From Litoditis marina (taxonomy: Eukaryota > Nematoda > Chromadorea > Rhabditida > Rhabditidae): a stretch of 64,000 bases of DNA. Positions 10,647 through 17,693 of the stretch are shown one piece after another (within the stretch, counting starts at the first letter, position 1; every line of letters begins with the position of its first letter). The translations under genes and the position numbers were made by a program. The stretch covers positions 62,001-126,000 of the forward strand of contig CAXIWQ010000208.1 of the NCBI GenBank assembly GCA_964036275.1. The letters are read 5' to 3'. Under the pieces are notes generated by a model, which was given only the letters and a program-made list of their open reading frames with translations, was not told where the DNA came from and made no database searches.

Positions 10647-11047
10647 TATCTCAAAAGTACCGAGCGCTTAGAGCCAACCGACCGCTTACGCCTGGCGCGC
10701 AAACTACTATGAGGCTTCAGAACCCCAACAGGCTTCTTTATACGCCCCAGCCCGGTGAGGTTTTTCACTGACTGGCGAGCGCGGCGTTTCAAAGTCGCTA
10801 CCGCCGGCGCACCCTTTACAAGGTCGCTGACTACGTTTTCTCCTGTGCTCAGAAGTTCCTTACCCACTGTAGATTTCAGAAATGCGGGTATCATACTTAT
10901 TATACTAGCCAGAATACCGCCAATCCCTCTTCCGCGCATCCCGCCACGCTGGCGAACCATTCCCACAAACGGCCCACGACCGGCCTGTCCATTTTTGATG
11001 AGGTCATTCCAGTTAATTGCGGTCAGATCGAGAGGTATATGAGGCAT
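10646..11047 (-). CDS. Small basic Gly/Arg-rich virion protein (core pX/pVI-like candidate), left copy
   Basis: 133 residues. Residues 23-44 are Gly/Arg-rich (QRGGMRGRGIGGI) and are followed by a hydrophobic helix (ILASIISMIPAFLKS). Next comes an amphipathic segment with VSDLVKGAPAVATLKRRAR, then a strongly basic tail (RARRKRSVGSKR). Proteins of this plan sit directly upstream of the capsid gene in Polintons and adintoviruses and are compared with adenovirus core or pVI-type proteins; the exact role is inferred. Its stop overlaps the capsid start by one base (TAATG), suggesting a shared transcript with re-initiation. The only difference from the right copy seen is residue 9 (Ala here, Val there). 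Intact. Confidence 0.65.
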   Translation of the reverse strand: MPHIPLDLTAINWNDLIKNGQAGRGPFVGMVRQRGGMRGRGIGGILASIISMIPAFLKSTVGKELLSTGENVVSDLVKGAPAVATLKRRARQSVKNLTGLGRIKKPVGVLKPHSSLRARRKRSVGSKRSVLLR

Positions 11048-11105
11048 AACCGCGTGCTAGAACAACACTTGTTACAATAAGCAGGCTGGCGTGTGGTTGG
11101 TCTTT
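11048..11105. promoter_or_regulatory. Compact divergent promoter region, left arm
   Basis: 58 bp separate the start of the basic virion protein (-) from the first ATG of the protease (+). It must hold both promoters or leaders unless transcripts begin further away. No clear TATA box is seen. Confidence 0.4.
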
Positions 11106-11583
11106 ATGTACGGTCAAGAAATTTCAGAAATTTTACAGGCTGATGAGTGTGCCAAAAAACATTTCATTGGAGTTTTCAGTTGTGACCGTTTACCGCAGAC
11201 CAGTAAAAAACACTTTAGTCTGGTAGTGAACACTCAGACACACGAGAAAAGTGGGGAACACTGGCAGGCGCTGATTGTCCAAAACGGTGTTTGTAACTTT
11301 TTCTGCTCTCTAGGTCTGGAACCCAATCACCACATAAACAATTATATGTGCCGCTTCAAGAGTGACCTACAACAAAACTGGTCCGCAAAAAAACTATGAG
11401 TATACGTGCGGGGGATACTGTATTTTTGTTATAGCTATGATGACGCGGAAAAACGACTTTCGCAGCGTATGTGATTTTATTGATTTGGTCAAGTCAGACG
11501 ACAAGTTCATACGTTACTTCCTCCGAGAAAAGTATAAATACCAAATTGAACAACCAAATCCTCATTCGTACCTGCTGCAGTGA
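11106..11583 (+). pseudogene. Adenain-like cysteine protease, left copy, frameshifted
   Basis: Maturation protease of the adenovirus/Polinton type, which cleaves capsid precursors. The first segment (ATG at 11106, stop 11397-11399) contains the His region GEHWQALIVQNG and FFCSLG. The second segment, in the next frame, contains the nucleophile region YEYTCGGYCIFVIAMM and continues to TGA at 11581-11583. The two halves meet at a run of seven A (11387-11393), with a one-base frame offset. The combined size, about 155-160 codons, is right for the family if read continuously. The same offset is in the right copy, so it is old or functional (programmed shift), not a copy-specific error. The upstream in-frame GTG at 11091 is not used as start because this is a eukaryotic context. 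Confidence 0.8.
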
Positions 11584-11598
11584 CGCTGGTCGGTCGTC

Positions 11599-12030
11599 AT
11601 GTCTTTCGCTGCTCCTTACTGCTCTATTTGCGACAAACATTTCCACAACTCTACTCTCAAGAACAAACACGCTCAAAAAGTTCACCCAGGAGTGGAGACC
11701 CCAAAAACTCTTATGACTCGCGAGGAGTTTCAAGCCAAGTTTGGGGACATTCCCGTCGTTCGTGACCGCACGTGCCCCGTCTGCCAGCAAATGTTCAGCT
11801 GCAAAAGTGCCTGTATGAAACATGTTCTACGGAAGCATGTCAAGAAGAACTCCAACAAGGACGATAAACCTACAGCCGAGAAGATCCCAAAGCTCGAAGA
11901 CATCCCGTCACCACCCAAAGAAACCCACGAGGACCTACCCAAGACAAAACCCGATGCTGGCTCAGATCAAAAATGCGCTGGACCGCCAAAACAAGATTGT
12001 ATCACTTGCTTAATGTATTTGTACTATTGA
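11599..12030 (+). CDS. Two-finger C2H2 zinc protein, left copy
   Basis: 143 residues, starting 15 bases after the protease stop on the same strand, so probably co-transcribed. Two classical fingers: Cys8, Cys11, His24, His29 (CSICDKHFHNSTLKNKH) and Cys59, Cys62, His75, His80 (CPVCQQMFSCKSACMKH). Both have the C-x2-C-x12-H-x4-H spacing. The C-terminal third is Lys/Pro/Glu-rich and probably disordered. Likely a nucleic-acid-binding regulator; captured host or viral accessory origin cannot be told. Differs from the right copy at one residue (Asp89 here, Glu there). Intact. Confidence 0.85.
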   Translation: MSFAAPYCSICDKHFHNSTLKNKHAQKVHPGVETPKTLMTREEFQAKFGDIPVVRDRTCPVCQQMFSCKSACMKHVLRKHVKKNSNKDDKPTAEKIPKLEDIPSPPKETHEDLPKTKPDAGSDQKCAGPPKQDCITCLMYLYY

Positions 12031-12031
12031 G

Positions 12032-12037
12032 AATAAA
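12032..12037 (+). terminator. Polyadenylation signal, left zinc-finger/protease unit
   Basis: AATAAA two bases after the zinc-finger stop codon; the opposing gene ends 34 bases further, a tight convergent arrangement. Confidence 0.7.
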
Positions 12038-12058
12038 ACAGTTCTTTCACTAAAAATG

Positions 12059-12064
12059 TTTATT
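12059..12064 (-). terminator. Polyadenylation signal, left five-exon gene
   Basis: Minus-strand AATAAA seven bases after the TAG stop of the acidic frame. Confidence 0.7.
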
Positions 12065-12070
12065 GTTACA

Positions 12071-12893
12071 CTAAAAATCTTCACCCTGCTGCCGCGGGCC
12101 AGGCAATGGTCCCGCAAAGAACAAGCCCTCCGCGTCCGGCTCCTTCCCCGGTGGATACGCGGCCGGCTCCTCCACCGGCGGCTCCGGCGACTGAAACACA
12201 GCACTGGTGAACTACGAAAAAACTTAAACTGTTAATATTTTACCCGGTCATTTTGATATCAACTCACCCTGGTGGAGTCCAAGTCGGGGTCCTCCTCCTC
12301 CTCGCCCTGCTCCATGGCTGGGCCTCCATACCCCATGGCTGCCCACATGTTAGGAGGGAACTTGAAATACATTTTTCAGTTCAACGACTCAGTTAATCTT
12401 CAATACAAATAAGACTTAAACATACCTCCTCCTCGCGGACTTGAGCCACCGGCAGCGGTGGCGGCATCCCCGGTGCCAAAAAGAAGAGCTGTAATTAGAA
12501 AAGAGTGGTACCACAAACGGGTGTTGGATAGCGGAAAAATATGAAAATTCGCAGCGTAGATAAAAATAAACGAAACCTACGTCATCCTCCTCCTCTTCCT
12601 TCTCCTCGACGACCGGCCCATCGAAGATCTGCGGCATGTTTGGAGGCTCCTAAAAAAATGCGGTACTATGCTTGTATGCGTATGTTCCTCTAGTTGTAAA
12701 ATTATGAAACAGTACTCACCGCACCCTCTTCTTCACTCTCATGCTCGGAAACCCTCTGCTCCTGAACCCAATAAGGGACAAACGGTCCCAGCGCCTCATC
12801 ATCACTCTGGCGTAAACGCCGTACAACATGGAGTGCCCGCCAGACTCCCTGGGCATGGCCTGGGCCAGCTCCGCTTTCATTCTCAGATTCCAT
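12071..12893 (-). CDS. Five-exon acidic Pro/Glu-rich protein, left copy (predicted by splicing)
   Basis: Predicted exons on the minus strand: 12893-12720, 12649-12581, 12488-12426, 12360-12268 and 12190-12071. They mirror the right copy base for base. Every intron is 65-92 bases, begins GT and ends AG, and is phase 0, so the frame stays open for about 172 codons to a TAG just before AATAAA. The first exon is Glu/Ser-rich with a hydrophobic middle, and later exons carry Glu runs and Pro stretches. Differences from the right copy are substitutions only (Lys for Glu in exon 2; Lys, Ala and Glu for Arg, Gly and Gly in exon 5), so the splice structure has survived. Family not recognised. By position and style it recalls the small spliced late proteins of adenoviruses, which is only an analogy. 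Confidence 0.65.
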
Positions 12894-12913
12894 TTCTTAA
12901 AATATTTATTCAT
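12716..12913 (-). CDS. Overlapping basic small ORF, left copy
   Basis: 65 codons starting MNKYFKKWNLRMKAE, overlapping the penton-like gene stop by ATGA and covering exon 1 of the five-exon gene in a different frame. Its own stop TGA lies inside the splice donor (G|GTGAGT), so unspliced RNA would make this basic, amphipathic protein (YARVMMRRWDRLSLIGF). Spliced RNA would leave the frame open through all later exons as an Arg-rich product. Identical in both arms. Whether it is translated is unknown. Confidence 0.45.
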   Translation of the reverse strand: MNKYFKKWNLRMKAELAQAMPRESGGHSMLYGVYARVMMRRWDRLSLIGFRSRGFPSMRVKKRVR

Positions 12914-14097
12914 AAAGTTTTGACATGTAATGTGACAATAGTACTTCCCCAGTTAAAATTAAGCGGTTTACCAAATTCGGATAGGATATCAATGGTTACA
13001 GTATCAATGGTATCGCGAGCAATCGGAAGGTAGCGCACTGGATTGAACGTGTGCTGGATCATTTGGCCGTAAGTACCGGAGAGAGGACAACATTGTAGCA
13101 AATTAGTTCTAACATTACCAACAATCGAGAAATCAACAACGTCAGAATAAATGTACATTGTACTTATATTATTGTAAAAGTCAATGGGTCTATCCGCGGT
13201 GGTCGACCTTTCCACTACTTTATTGGAAAACCCCAGAAAATAGGCTAGATCGGGCTCCAGTTCGACTTTCGAAACATAGTTAGTGTTGATCACAAGATGC
13301 ATCCGGTTTATCACGTCTTTGTACTCGAACCGAACTAGATCAGCAACATGTGGCGTGGGAGGGGGCGGCTGCGGCGTGGTAGTGGCTGGTTCAGGTGCGG
13401 TAGCGCTGGAGTTGGTTGCGGGTCTAGCCGCGGGAGTCGCTGCCGCAGGTGTAGTCGTGGTATTGCCCGTTTTTACCACGGGAGTGGCTGCTGCGGGCGT
13501 AGCCGCTGGTGCGGGCGTAGCCGCTGCCTCGCTAAATTTCACCGCAGGAGTTGCTGCGGCGGGTGTCGTGGCGATATTTGTTGTTTTTACCACAGGAGTG
13601 GCTGCTGCGGGTGTAGCCGCCGACCTGCTAGATTTCAGCGCAGGGGTAGCTGCTGCGGGTGCAGCTGTGGTGTTGTCCGTTTTTACCGCTTCTGCGGGTG
13701 TAACCACCGCTTTAGTTGTAGTCTTGACCGCTGATTTCGATGCGGCTGGGTCATTGGCTTTATTTTTCTTTCCCTCATTTTTTGCTGGGTCGCCCTCTTC
13801 TGGGGCTTTACGTTTGTTACGCTTGGGTAGCCTCAAAATCTCCTGAATGTGTTCACCAGTACCATAATGTCCATGTGGTACTACTACACGAAACGTACTT
13901 TTGTCCTTCAGCAGTATTGTATACGAGGTATCCGAATTTATATTTGTGTTACTGTAGGGGTAAATTATATCGGTCAAACCAATTACATGTCGGCCTTTCT
14001 TTAACGACAGTGTCTCGGGCAGTCGCGTGGTGAACCGGGATGACGTGTTTTTTGAATCAGACGCGACGCTAGCCGGGAGTGTCAAATAGAAATACAT
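12910..14097 (-). CDS. Penton-like minor capsid protein candidate, left copy
   Basis: 395 residues. Residues 1-90 begin MYFYLTLPASVASDSKNTSS with a RLPETLSL..GLTDIIYPYSN block. Residues 252-395 (FEYKDVINRMHLVIN, YIYSDVVDFSIVGNVRTNLL, NFNWGSTIVTLHVKTL) form the second conserved block. Both are typical of a protein encoded next to the capsid genes in Maverick/Polinton and adintovirus genomes, usually taken as the single-jelly-roll penton or minor capsid subunit. Between them lies a long insert: a basic patch (LPKRNKRKAPEEG, 90-102) and about 120 residues of ATPAAATPVVKT-type repeats ending in PQPPPPTPH. The linker looks disordered or rod-like and is unusual for the family as I know it. The coding frame is intact, with substitutions against the right copy at residues 45 and 153 and near 368. 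Confidence 0.65.
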   Translation of the reverse strand: MYFYLTLPASVASDSKNTSSRFTTRLPETLSLKKGRHVIGLTDIIYPYSNTNINSDTSYTILLKDKSTFRVVVPHGHYGTGEHIQEILRLPKRNKRKAPEEGDPAKNEGKKNKANDPAASKSAVKTTTKAVVTPAEAVKTDNTTAAPAAATPALKSSRSAATPAAATPVVKTTNIATTPAAATPAVKFSEAAATPAPAATPAAATPVVKTGNTTTTPAAATPAARPATNSSATAPEPATTTPQPPPPTPHVADLVRFEYKDVINRMHLVINTNYVSKVELEPDLAYFLGFSNKVVERSTTADRPIDFYNNISTMYIYSDVVDFSIVGNVRTNLLQCCPLSGTYGQMIQHTFNPVRYLPIARDTIDTVTIDILSEFGKPLNFNWGSTIVTLHVKTL

Positions 14098-14205
14098 TGT
14101 GCAGCCGACTTATAGACGTGCACTTACGTAAATGACCATTTGCAAATGTGCATGCTCACGGGCGTGTTGTGTCTTACAAGGCTCCGTGATATCAGACAAC
14201 TTCTT
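14098..14205. promoter_or_regulatory. Upstream region of the penton-like gene, left arm
   Basis: Contains two perfect palindromic sites: TTACGTAA (14124-14131, bZIP-type) and ATTTGCAAAT (14138-14147, octamer-like). It also contains minus-strand TATAAG about 12-17 bases before the ATG. Spacing is too short for a normal TATA-to-start distance, so TATAAG may be an initiator or late-type motif. Ends at the inverted repeat border. Confidence 0.45.
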
Positions 14206-14247
14206 TCTCCTCATCAATGGGAACCAGTTTGAACTTGTGATTCAGCT

Positions 14248-14550
14248 TCATAGTCGGGCACTTGCTAGAGCAGGCGTTATAAGTGCGCAAATCTCACTTT
14301 TGTCCAGTTTTCCCAAAAGTTGTCGAGCACGGGATGGGTTACGCTCTTTCGATAATGCGTAAAGTAGGGGTAAAGAAGGCTTCAGAATCTTACGCTCTTT
14401 ATTGGTTAGGAATACTTTATTGTTTTCCAATAAATTGTATACAATCTCCACAAGTAGGCCAATCTCTTGAGGGGATGCGGTTTTGAGGGCTCGATTGTTT
14501 CTCGAACAATCTTGTAGAAATGCTGCGTGCTTTCGAATACGACTACTCAT
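14248..14550 (-). CDS. Conserved small basic protein of Polinton/adintovirus type
   Basis: 100 residues beginning MSSRIRKHAAFLQDCSRNNR, then QEIGLLVEIVYNLLENNKVFLTN, KERKILKPSLPLLYALSKERN and RARQLLGKL. All-helical, Lys/Arg/Leu-rich small ORFs of this plan are commonly found near the packaging and capsid genes of Maverick-type elements and in many invertebrate genomes. The function is not established. The gene is intact, single copy, and lies between the penton-like gene and the ATPase remnant on the same strand. Confidence 0.6.
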   Translation of the reverse strand: MSSRIRKHAAFLQDCSRNNRALKTASPQEIGLLVEIVYNLLENNKVFLTNKERKILKPSLPLLYALSKERNPSRARQLLGKLDKSEICALITPALASARL

Positions 14551-14652
14551 AACACGTGCACACGTGTAAATGAAACGGTATTTAGTATGGGATGTCTGGT
14601 ATTCTCTGGAACATTTGTGAAACTTTCAAAAACATTTACCCAACATTCCAAA

Positions 14653-15084
14653 ACTTTGGGGCAACATTGGAGATCATTTACCTAACATTCCAAAACTTTG
14701 GGGCAACATTGGAGAACATCTACCTAACATTCTGCAACATTTACCCAACATTCCAAAACTTTGGGGCAACATTCGAGAACATTTACCCAACTTTCCAAAA
14801 ACATTTATCCGACATTCTCAAACATTTACCTAACATTTTGCAACATTGTACTGTCATTACAGGACATTTTTTTGGGGCAACATTGGAGATCATTTACCTA
14901 ACATTCCAAAACTTTGGGGCAACATTGGAGAACATCTACCTAACATTCTGCAACATTTACCCAACATTCCAAAACTTTGGGGCAACATTCGAGAACATTT
15001 ACCCAACTTTCCAAAAACATTTATCCGACATTCTCAAACATTTACCTAACATTTTGCAACATTGTACTGTCATTACAGGACATT
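14653..15084 (+). repeat. Two tandem copies of a 216-bp repeat
   Basis: GCAACATTGGAGATCATTTA starts at 14661 and again at 14877, with the same 216-bp order through TGTCATTACAGGACATTT. Each copy is itself built from shorter modules with ACATTTACC, AACATTCCAAAACTTTGGGG and related words. A 195-codon plus-strand open frame (14592-15179) is a by-product of this periodicity (repeating NIYPTFQNFGATLE) and is not annotated as a gene. The block lies between two minus-strand viral genes. Confidence 0.85.
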
Positions 15085-15153
15085 TCGAAACCTTTTTTTT
15101 TATTATTTGTACAACCGCCAAGCATATTTTCCAAACTATTTATTACAAATATA

Positions 15154-15507
15154 TTATACACGAGAAATGTACACTGTAGGATTTTCACTAGTAATATCGG
15201 TTAGTAGTCTGTAATTTAATTCGGTGAGCGGGTGGTTATCAACAACCAGGTGGTTGTACGGAACGGACATGGCATCATCGTAGGCCTCGAGCGCTGCTTT
15301 CCAGGTGTCTCCGAACTGTTGCATTAGAATATTTTTAACCTGCATTTTGTCGGAGTGATTTTTCAAAAGTATTATGTAGGTACTGTTGATGCGGCTGGTC
15401 CTGTCCAAAAGAAATGCAGATTGTACTAGATTAAACACAGCACAATTGAGGTGATGCGCGTAAACACAGAACAAGTCGTTGAGTAGCTCACGGCCGGTAA
15501 ACACCAT
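15154..15507 (-). pseudogene. Packaging ATPase (FtsK/HerA-type), C-terminal half only
   Basis: 117 codons matching the C-terminal part of the Polinton/adintovirus genome-packaging ATPase in pattern: a hydrophobic strand AVFNLVQSAFL, then STYIILLKNHSDKMQVKNIL, then YNHLVVDNHPLTELNYRLLT and NPTVYISRV. The Walker A P-loop and the Walker B acidic pair that should precede this part are missing. The open frame meets a TGA eleven codons upstream of the first ATG, inside sequence that belongs to the right arm. The gene is therefore cut by the palindrome junction at 15519 and cannot be an active motor. Confidence 0.65.
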
Positions 15508-15518
15508 AGTAGCCCGCG

Positions 15519-15626
15519 AAGAAGTTGTCTGATATCACGGAGCCTTGTAAGACACAACACGCCCGTGAGCATGCACATTTGCAAATGGTCATTTACGTAA
15601 GTGCACGTCTATAAGTCGGCTGCACA
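15519..15626. promoter_or_regulatory. Upstream region of the penton-like gene, right arm
   Basis: Mirror of 14098-14205 with the same ATTTGCAAAT and TTACGTAA palindromes and TATAAG at 15610-15615, 12 bases before the ATG. Confidence 0.45.
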
Positions 15627-16814
15627 ATGTATTTCTATTTGACACTCCCGGCTAGCGTCGCGTCTGATTCAAAAAACACGTCATCCCGGTTCACCACGCG
15701 ACTGCCCGAGACACTGTCGTTAAAGAAAGGCCGACATGTAATTGGTTTGACCGATATAGTTTACCCCTACAGTAACACAAATATAAATTCGGATACCTCG
15801 TATACAATACTGCTGAAGGACAAAAGTACGTTTCGTGTAGTAGTACCACATGGACATTATGGTACTGGTGAACACATTCAGGAGATTTTGAGGCTACCCA
15901 AGCGTAACAAACGTAAAGCCCCAGAAGAGGGCGACCCAGCAAAAAATGAGGGAAAGAAAAATAAAGCCAATGACCCAGCCGCATCGAAATCAGCGGTCAA
16001 GACTACAACTAAAGCGGTGGTTACACCCGCAGAAGCGGTAAAAACGGACAACACCACAGCTGCACCCGCAGCAGCTACCCCTGCGGTGAAGTCTAGCAGG
16101 TCGGCGGCTACACCCGCAGCAGCCACTCCTGTGGTAAAAACAACAAATATCGCCACGACACCCGCCGCAGCAACTCCTGCGGTGAAATTTAGCGAGGCAG
16201 CGGCTACGCCCGCACCAGCGGCTACGCCCGCAGCAGCCACTCCCGTGGTAAAAACGGGCAATACCACGACTACACCTGCGGCAGCGACTCCCGCGGCTAG
16301 ACCCGCAACCAACTCCAGCGCTACCGCACCTGAACCAGCCACTACCACGCCGCAGCCGCCCCCTCCCACGCCACATGTTGCTGATCTAGTTCGGTTCGAG
16401 TACAAAGACGTGATAAACCGGATGCATCTTGTGATCAACACTAACTATGTTTCGAAAGTAGAACTGGAGCCCGATTTAGCCTATTTTCTGGGGTTTTCCA
16501 ATAAAGTAGTGGAAAGGTCGACCACCGCGGATAGACCCATTGACTTTTACAATAATATAAGTACAATGTACATTTATTCTGACGTTGTTGATTTCTCGAT
16601 TGTTGGTAATGTTAGAACTAATTTGCTACAATGTTGTCCTCTCTCCGGTACTTACGGCCAAATGATCCAGCACACGTTCAATCCAGTGCGCTACCTTCCG
16701 ATTGCTCGCGATACCATTAATACTGTAACCATTGATATCCTATCCGAATTTGGTAAACCGCTTAATTTTAACTGGGGAAGTACTATTGTCACATTACATG
16801 TCAAAACTTTATGA
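15627..16814 (+). CDS. Penton-like minor capsid protein candidate, right copy
   Basis: 395 residues, inverted duplicate of 12910-14097. Same N-terminal block (MYFYLTLPAS), basic patch, Ala/Thr/Pro repeat linker (about residues 125-250) and C-terminal block ending TIVTLHVKTL. Differences seen: Val for Ile at residue 45, Val for Leu at 153, Asn for Asp near 368, all conservative. The stop codon overlaps the start of the next basic ORF (ATGA), which points to coupled translation or shared transcripts. In a virion this protein would form the vertex; here both arms keep it open although the major capsid gene is broken. Confidence 0.65.
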   Translation: MYFYLTLPASVASDSKNTSSRFTTRLPETLSLKKGRHVIGLTDIVYPYSNTNINSDTSYTILLKDKSTFRVVVPHGHYGTGEHIQEILRLPKRNKRKAPEEGDPAKNEGKKNKANDPAASKSAVKTTTKAVVTPAEAVKTDNTTAAPAAATPAVKSSRSAATPAAATPVVKTTNIATTPAAATPAVKFSEAAATPAPAATPAAATPVVKTGNTTTTPAAATPAARPATNSSATAPEPATTTPQPPPPTPHVADLVRFEYKDVINRMHLVINTNYVSKVELEPDLAYFLGFSNKVVERSTTADRPIDFYNNISTMYIYSDVVDFSIVGNVRTNLLQCCPLSGTYGQMIQHTFNPVRYLPIARDTINTVTIDILSEFGKPLNFNWGSTIVTLHVKTL

Positions 16815-17008
16815 ATAAATATTTTAAGAAATGGAATCTGAGAATGAAAGCGGAGCTGGCCCAGGCCATGCCCAGGGAGTCTGGCGGGCACTCCATGTTG
16901 TACGGCGTTTACGCCAGAGTGATGATGAGGCGCTGGGACCGTTTGTCCCTTATTGGGTTCAGGAGCAGAGGGTTTCCGAGCATGAGAGTGAAGAAGAGGG
17001 TGCGGTGA
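16811..17008 (+). CDS. Overlapping basic small ORF, right copy
   Basis: 65 codons, identical to 12716-12913. It ends with TGA at 17006-17008, inside the donor site of intron 1. If intron 1 is removed the same frame stays open through exons 2-5 with Arg-dense stretches (for example SSRRKKRRRM in exon 2) as far as TAA at 17712-17714. That stop lies beyond the AATAAA at 17660-17665, so the long form would need a more distal poly(A) site. Confidence 0.45.
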   Translation: MNKYFKKWNLRMKAELAQAMPRESGGHSMLYGVYARVMMRRWDRLSLIGFRSRGFPSMRVKKRVR

Positions 17009-17653
17009 GTACTGTTTCATAATTTTACAACTAGAGGAACATACGCATACAAGCATAGTACCGCATTTTTTTAGGAGCCTCCAAACATGCCGCAGATCTT
17101 CGATGGGCCGGTCGTCGAGGAGGAAGAAGAGGAGGAGGATGACGTAGGTTTCGTTTATTTTTATCTACGCTGCGAATTTTCATATTTTTCCGCTATCCAA
17201 CACCCGTTTGTGGTACCACTCTTTTCTAATTACAGCTCTTCTTTTTGGCACCGGGGATGCCGCCACCGCTGCCGGTGGCTCAAGTCCGCGAGGAGGAGGT
17301 ATGTTTAAGTCTTATTTGTATTGAAGATTAACTGAGTGGTTGAACTGAAAAATGTATTTCAAGTTCCCTCCTAACATGTGGGCAGCCATGGGGTATGGAG
17401 GCCCAGCCATGGAGCAGGGCGAGGAGGAGGAGGACCCCGACTTGGACTCCACCAGGGTGAGTTGATATCAAAATGACCGGGTAAAATATTAACAGTTTAA
17501 GTTTTTTCGTAGTTCACCAGTGCTGTGTTTCAGTCGCCGGAGCCGCCGGTGGAGGAGCCGGCCGCGTATCCACCGGGGAGGGAGCCGGACGGGGAGGGCT
17601 TGTTCTTTGCGGGACCATTGCCTGGCCCGCGGCAGCAGGGTGGAGATTTTTAG
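16831..17653 (+). CDS. Five-exon acidic Pro/Glu-rich protein, right copy (predicted by splicing)
   Basis: Exons: 16831-17004, 17075-17143, 17236-17298, 17364-17456, 17534-17653. Donors read GTGAGT, GTAGGT, GTATGT and GTGAGT. Acceptors follow CATTTTTTTAG, TTCTAATTACAG, TGTATTTCAAG and GCTGTGTTTCAG. Each exon length before the last is a multiple of three (174, 69, 63, 93), giving 172 codons and a TAG seven bases before AATAAA. The product is acidic with Glu runs in exons 2 and 4, a Pro stretch in exon 3 (PGMPPPLPVAQV), and two related exon starts (EPPNM, FPPNM). No known domain is recognised. Located between the penton-like gene and the convergent zinc-finger gene. Evidence is sequence only; transcription is not shown. 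Confidence 0.68.
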
Positions 17654-17659
17654 TGTAAC

Positions 17660-17665
17660 AATAAA
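17660..17665 (+). terminator. Polyadenylation signal, right five-exon gene
   Basis: AATAAA seven bases after the acidic-frame TAG. Confidence 0.7.
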
Positions 17666-17686
17666 CATTTTTAGTGAAAGAACTGT

Positions 17687-17692
17687 TTTATT
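17687..17692 (-). terminator. Polyadenylation signal, right zinc-finger/protease unit
   Basis: Minus-strand AATAAA two bases beyond the zinc-finger stop; the two convergent 3' ends overlap within 30 bases. Confidence 0.7.
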
Positions 17693-17693
17693 C

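Larger units (their letters stand above)
7847..14205 (+). repeat. Left arm of the 6.36-kb inverted repeat
   Basis: Positions here plus their mirror positions in the right arm sum to 29724 from 9420 inward, 29725 after a 1-base difference in the capsid gene, and 29723 at the outer end, so very few indels separate the arms. Visible differences are scattered substitutions (several amino-acid changes), a missing C at 9415-9417, a 3-bp difference near 8310 and a 1-bp difference near 8130. Homology stops at 14205 (left) and 15519 (right). The palindrome continues outward into satellite A. Confidence 0.95.
14206..15518. other. Single-copy centre of the palindrome
   Basis: 1313 bp present once, between the arms. 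It carries, all on the minus strand, the ATPase remnant and the conserved small ORF, with a 432-bp repeat block between them. Gene order from ATPase through small ORF to the left-arm penton gene is colinear, as in intact elements. The left border is therefore probably native and the right border (15519) is the rearrangement junction. Confidence 0.8.

Noticed and set aside
13283..13846. 187-codon Ala/Val/Gly-rich plus-strand frame opposite the penton-like gene (and its right-arm mirror)
   Set aside because: Antisense shadow of the Ala/Thr/Pro repeat linker.
14592..15179. 195-codon plus-strand frame in the palindrome centre
   Set aside because: Consists only of the 216-bp repeat modules; lies antisense to and between two viral genes; no domain.
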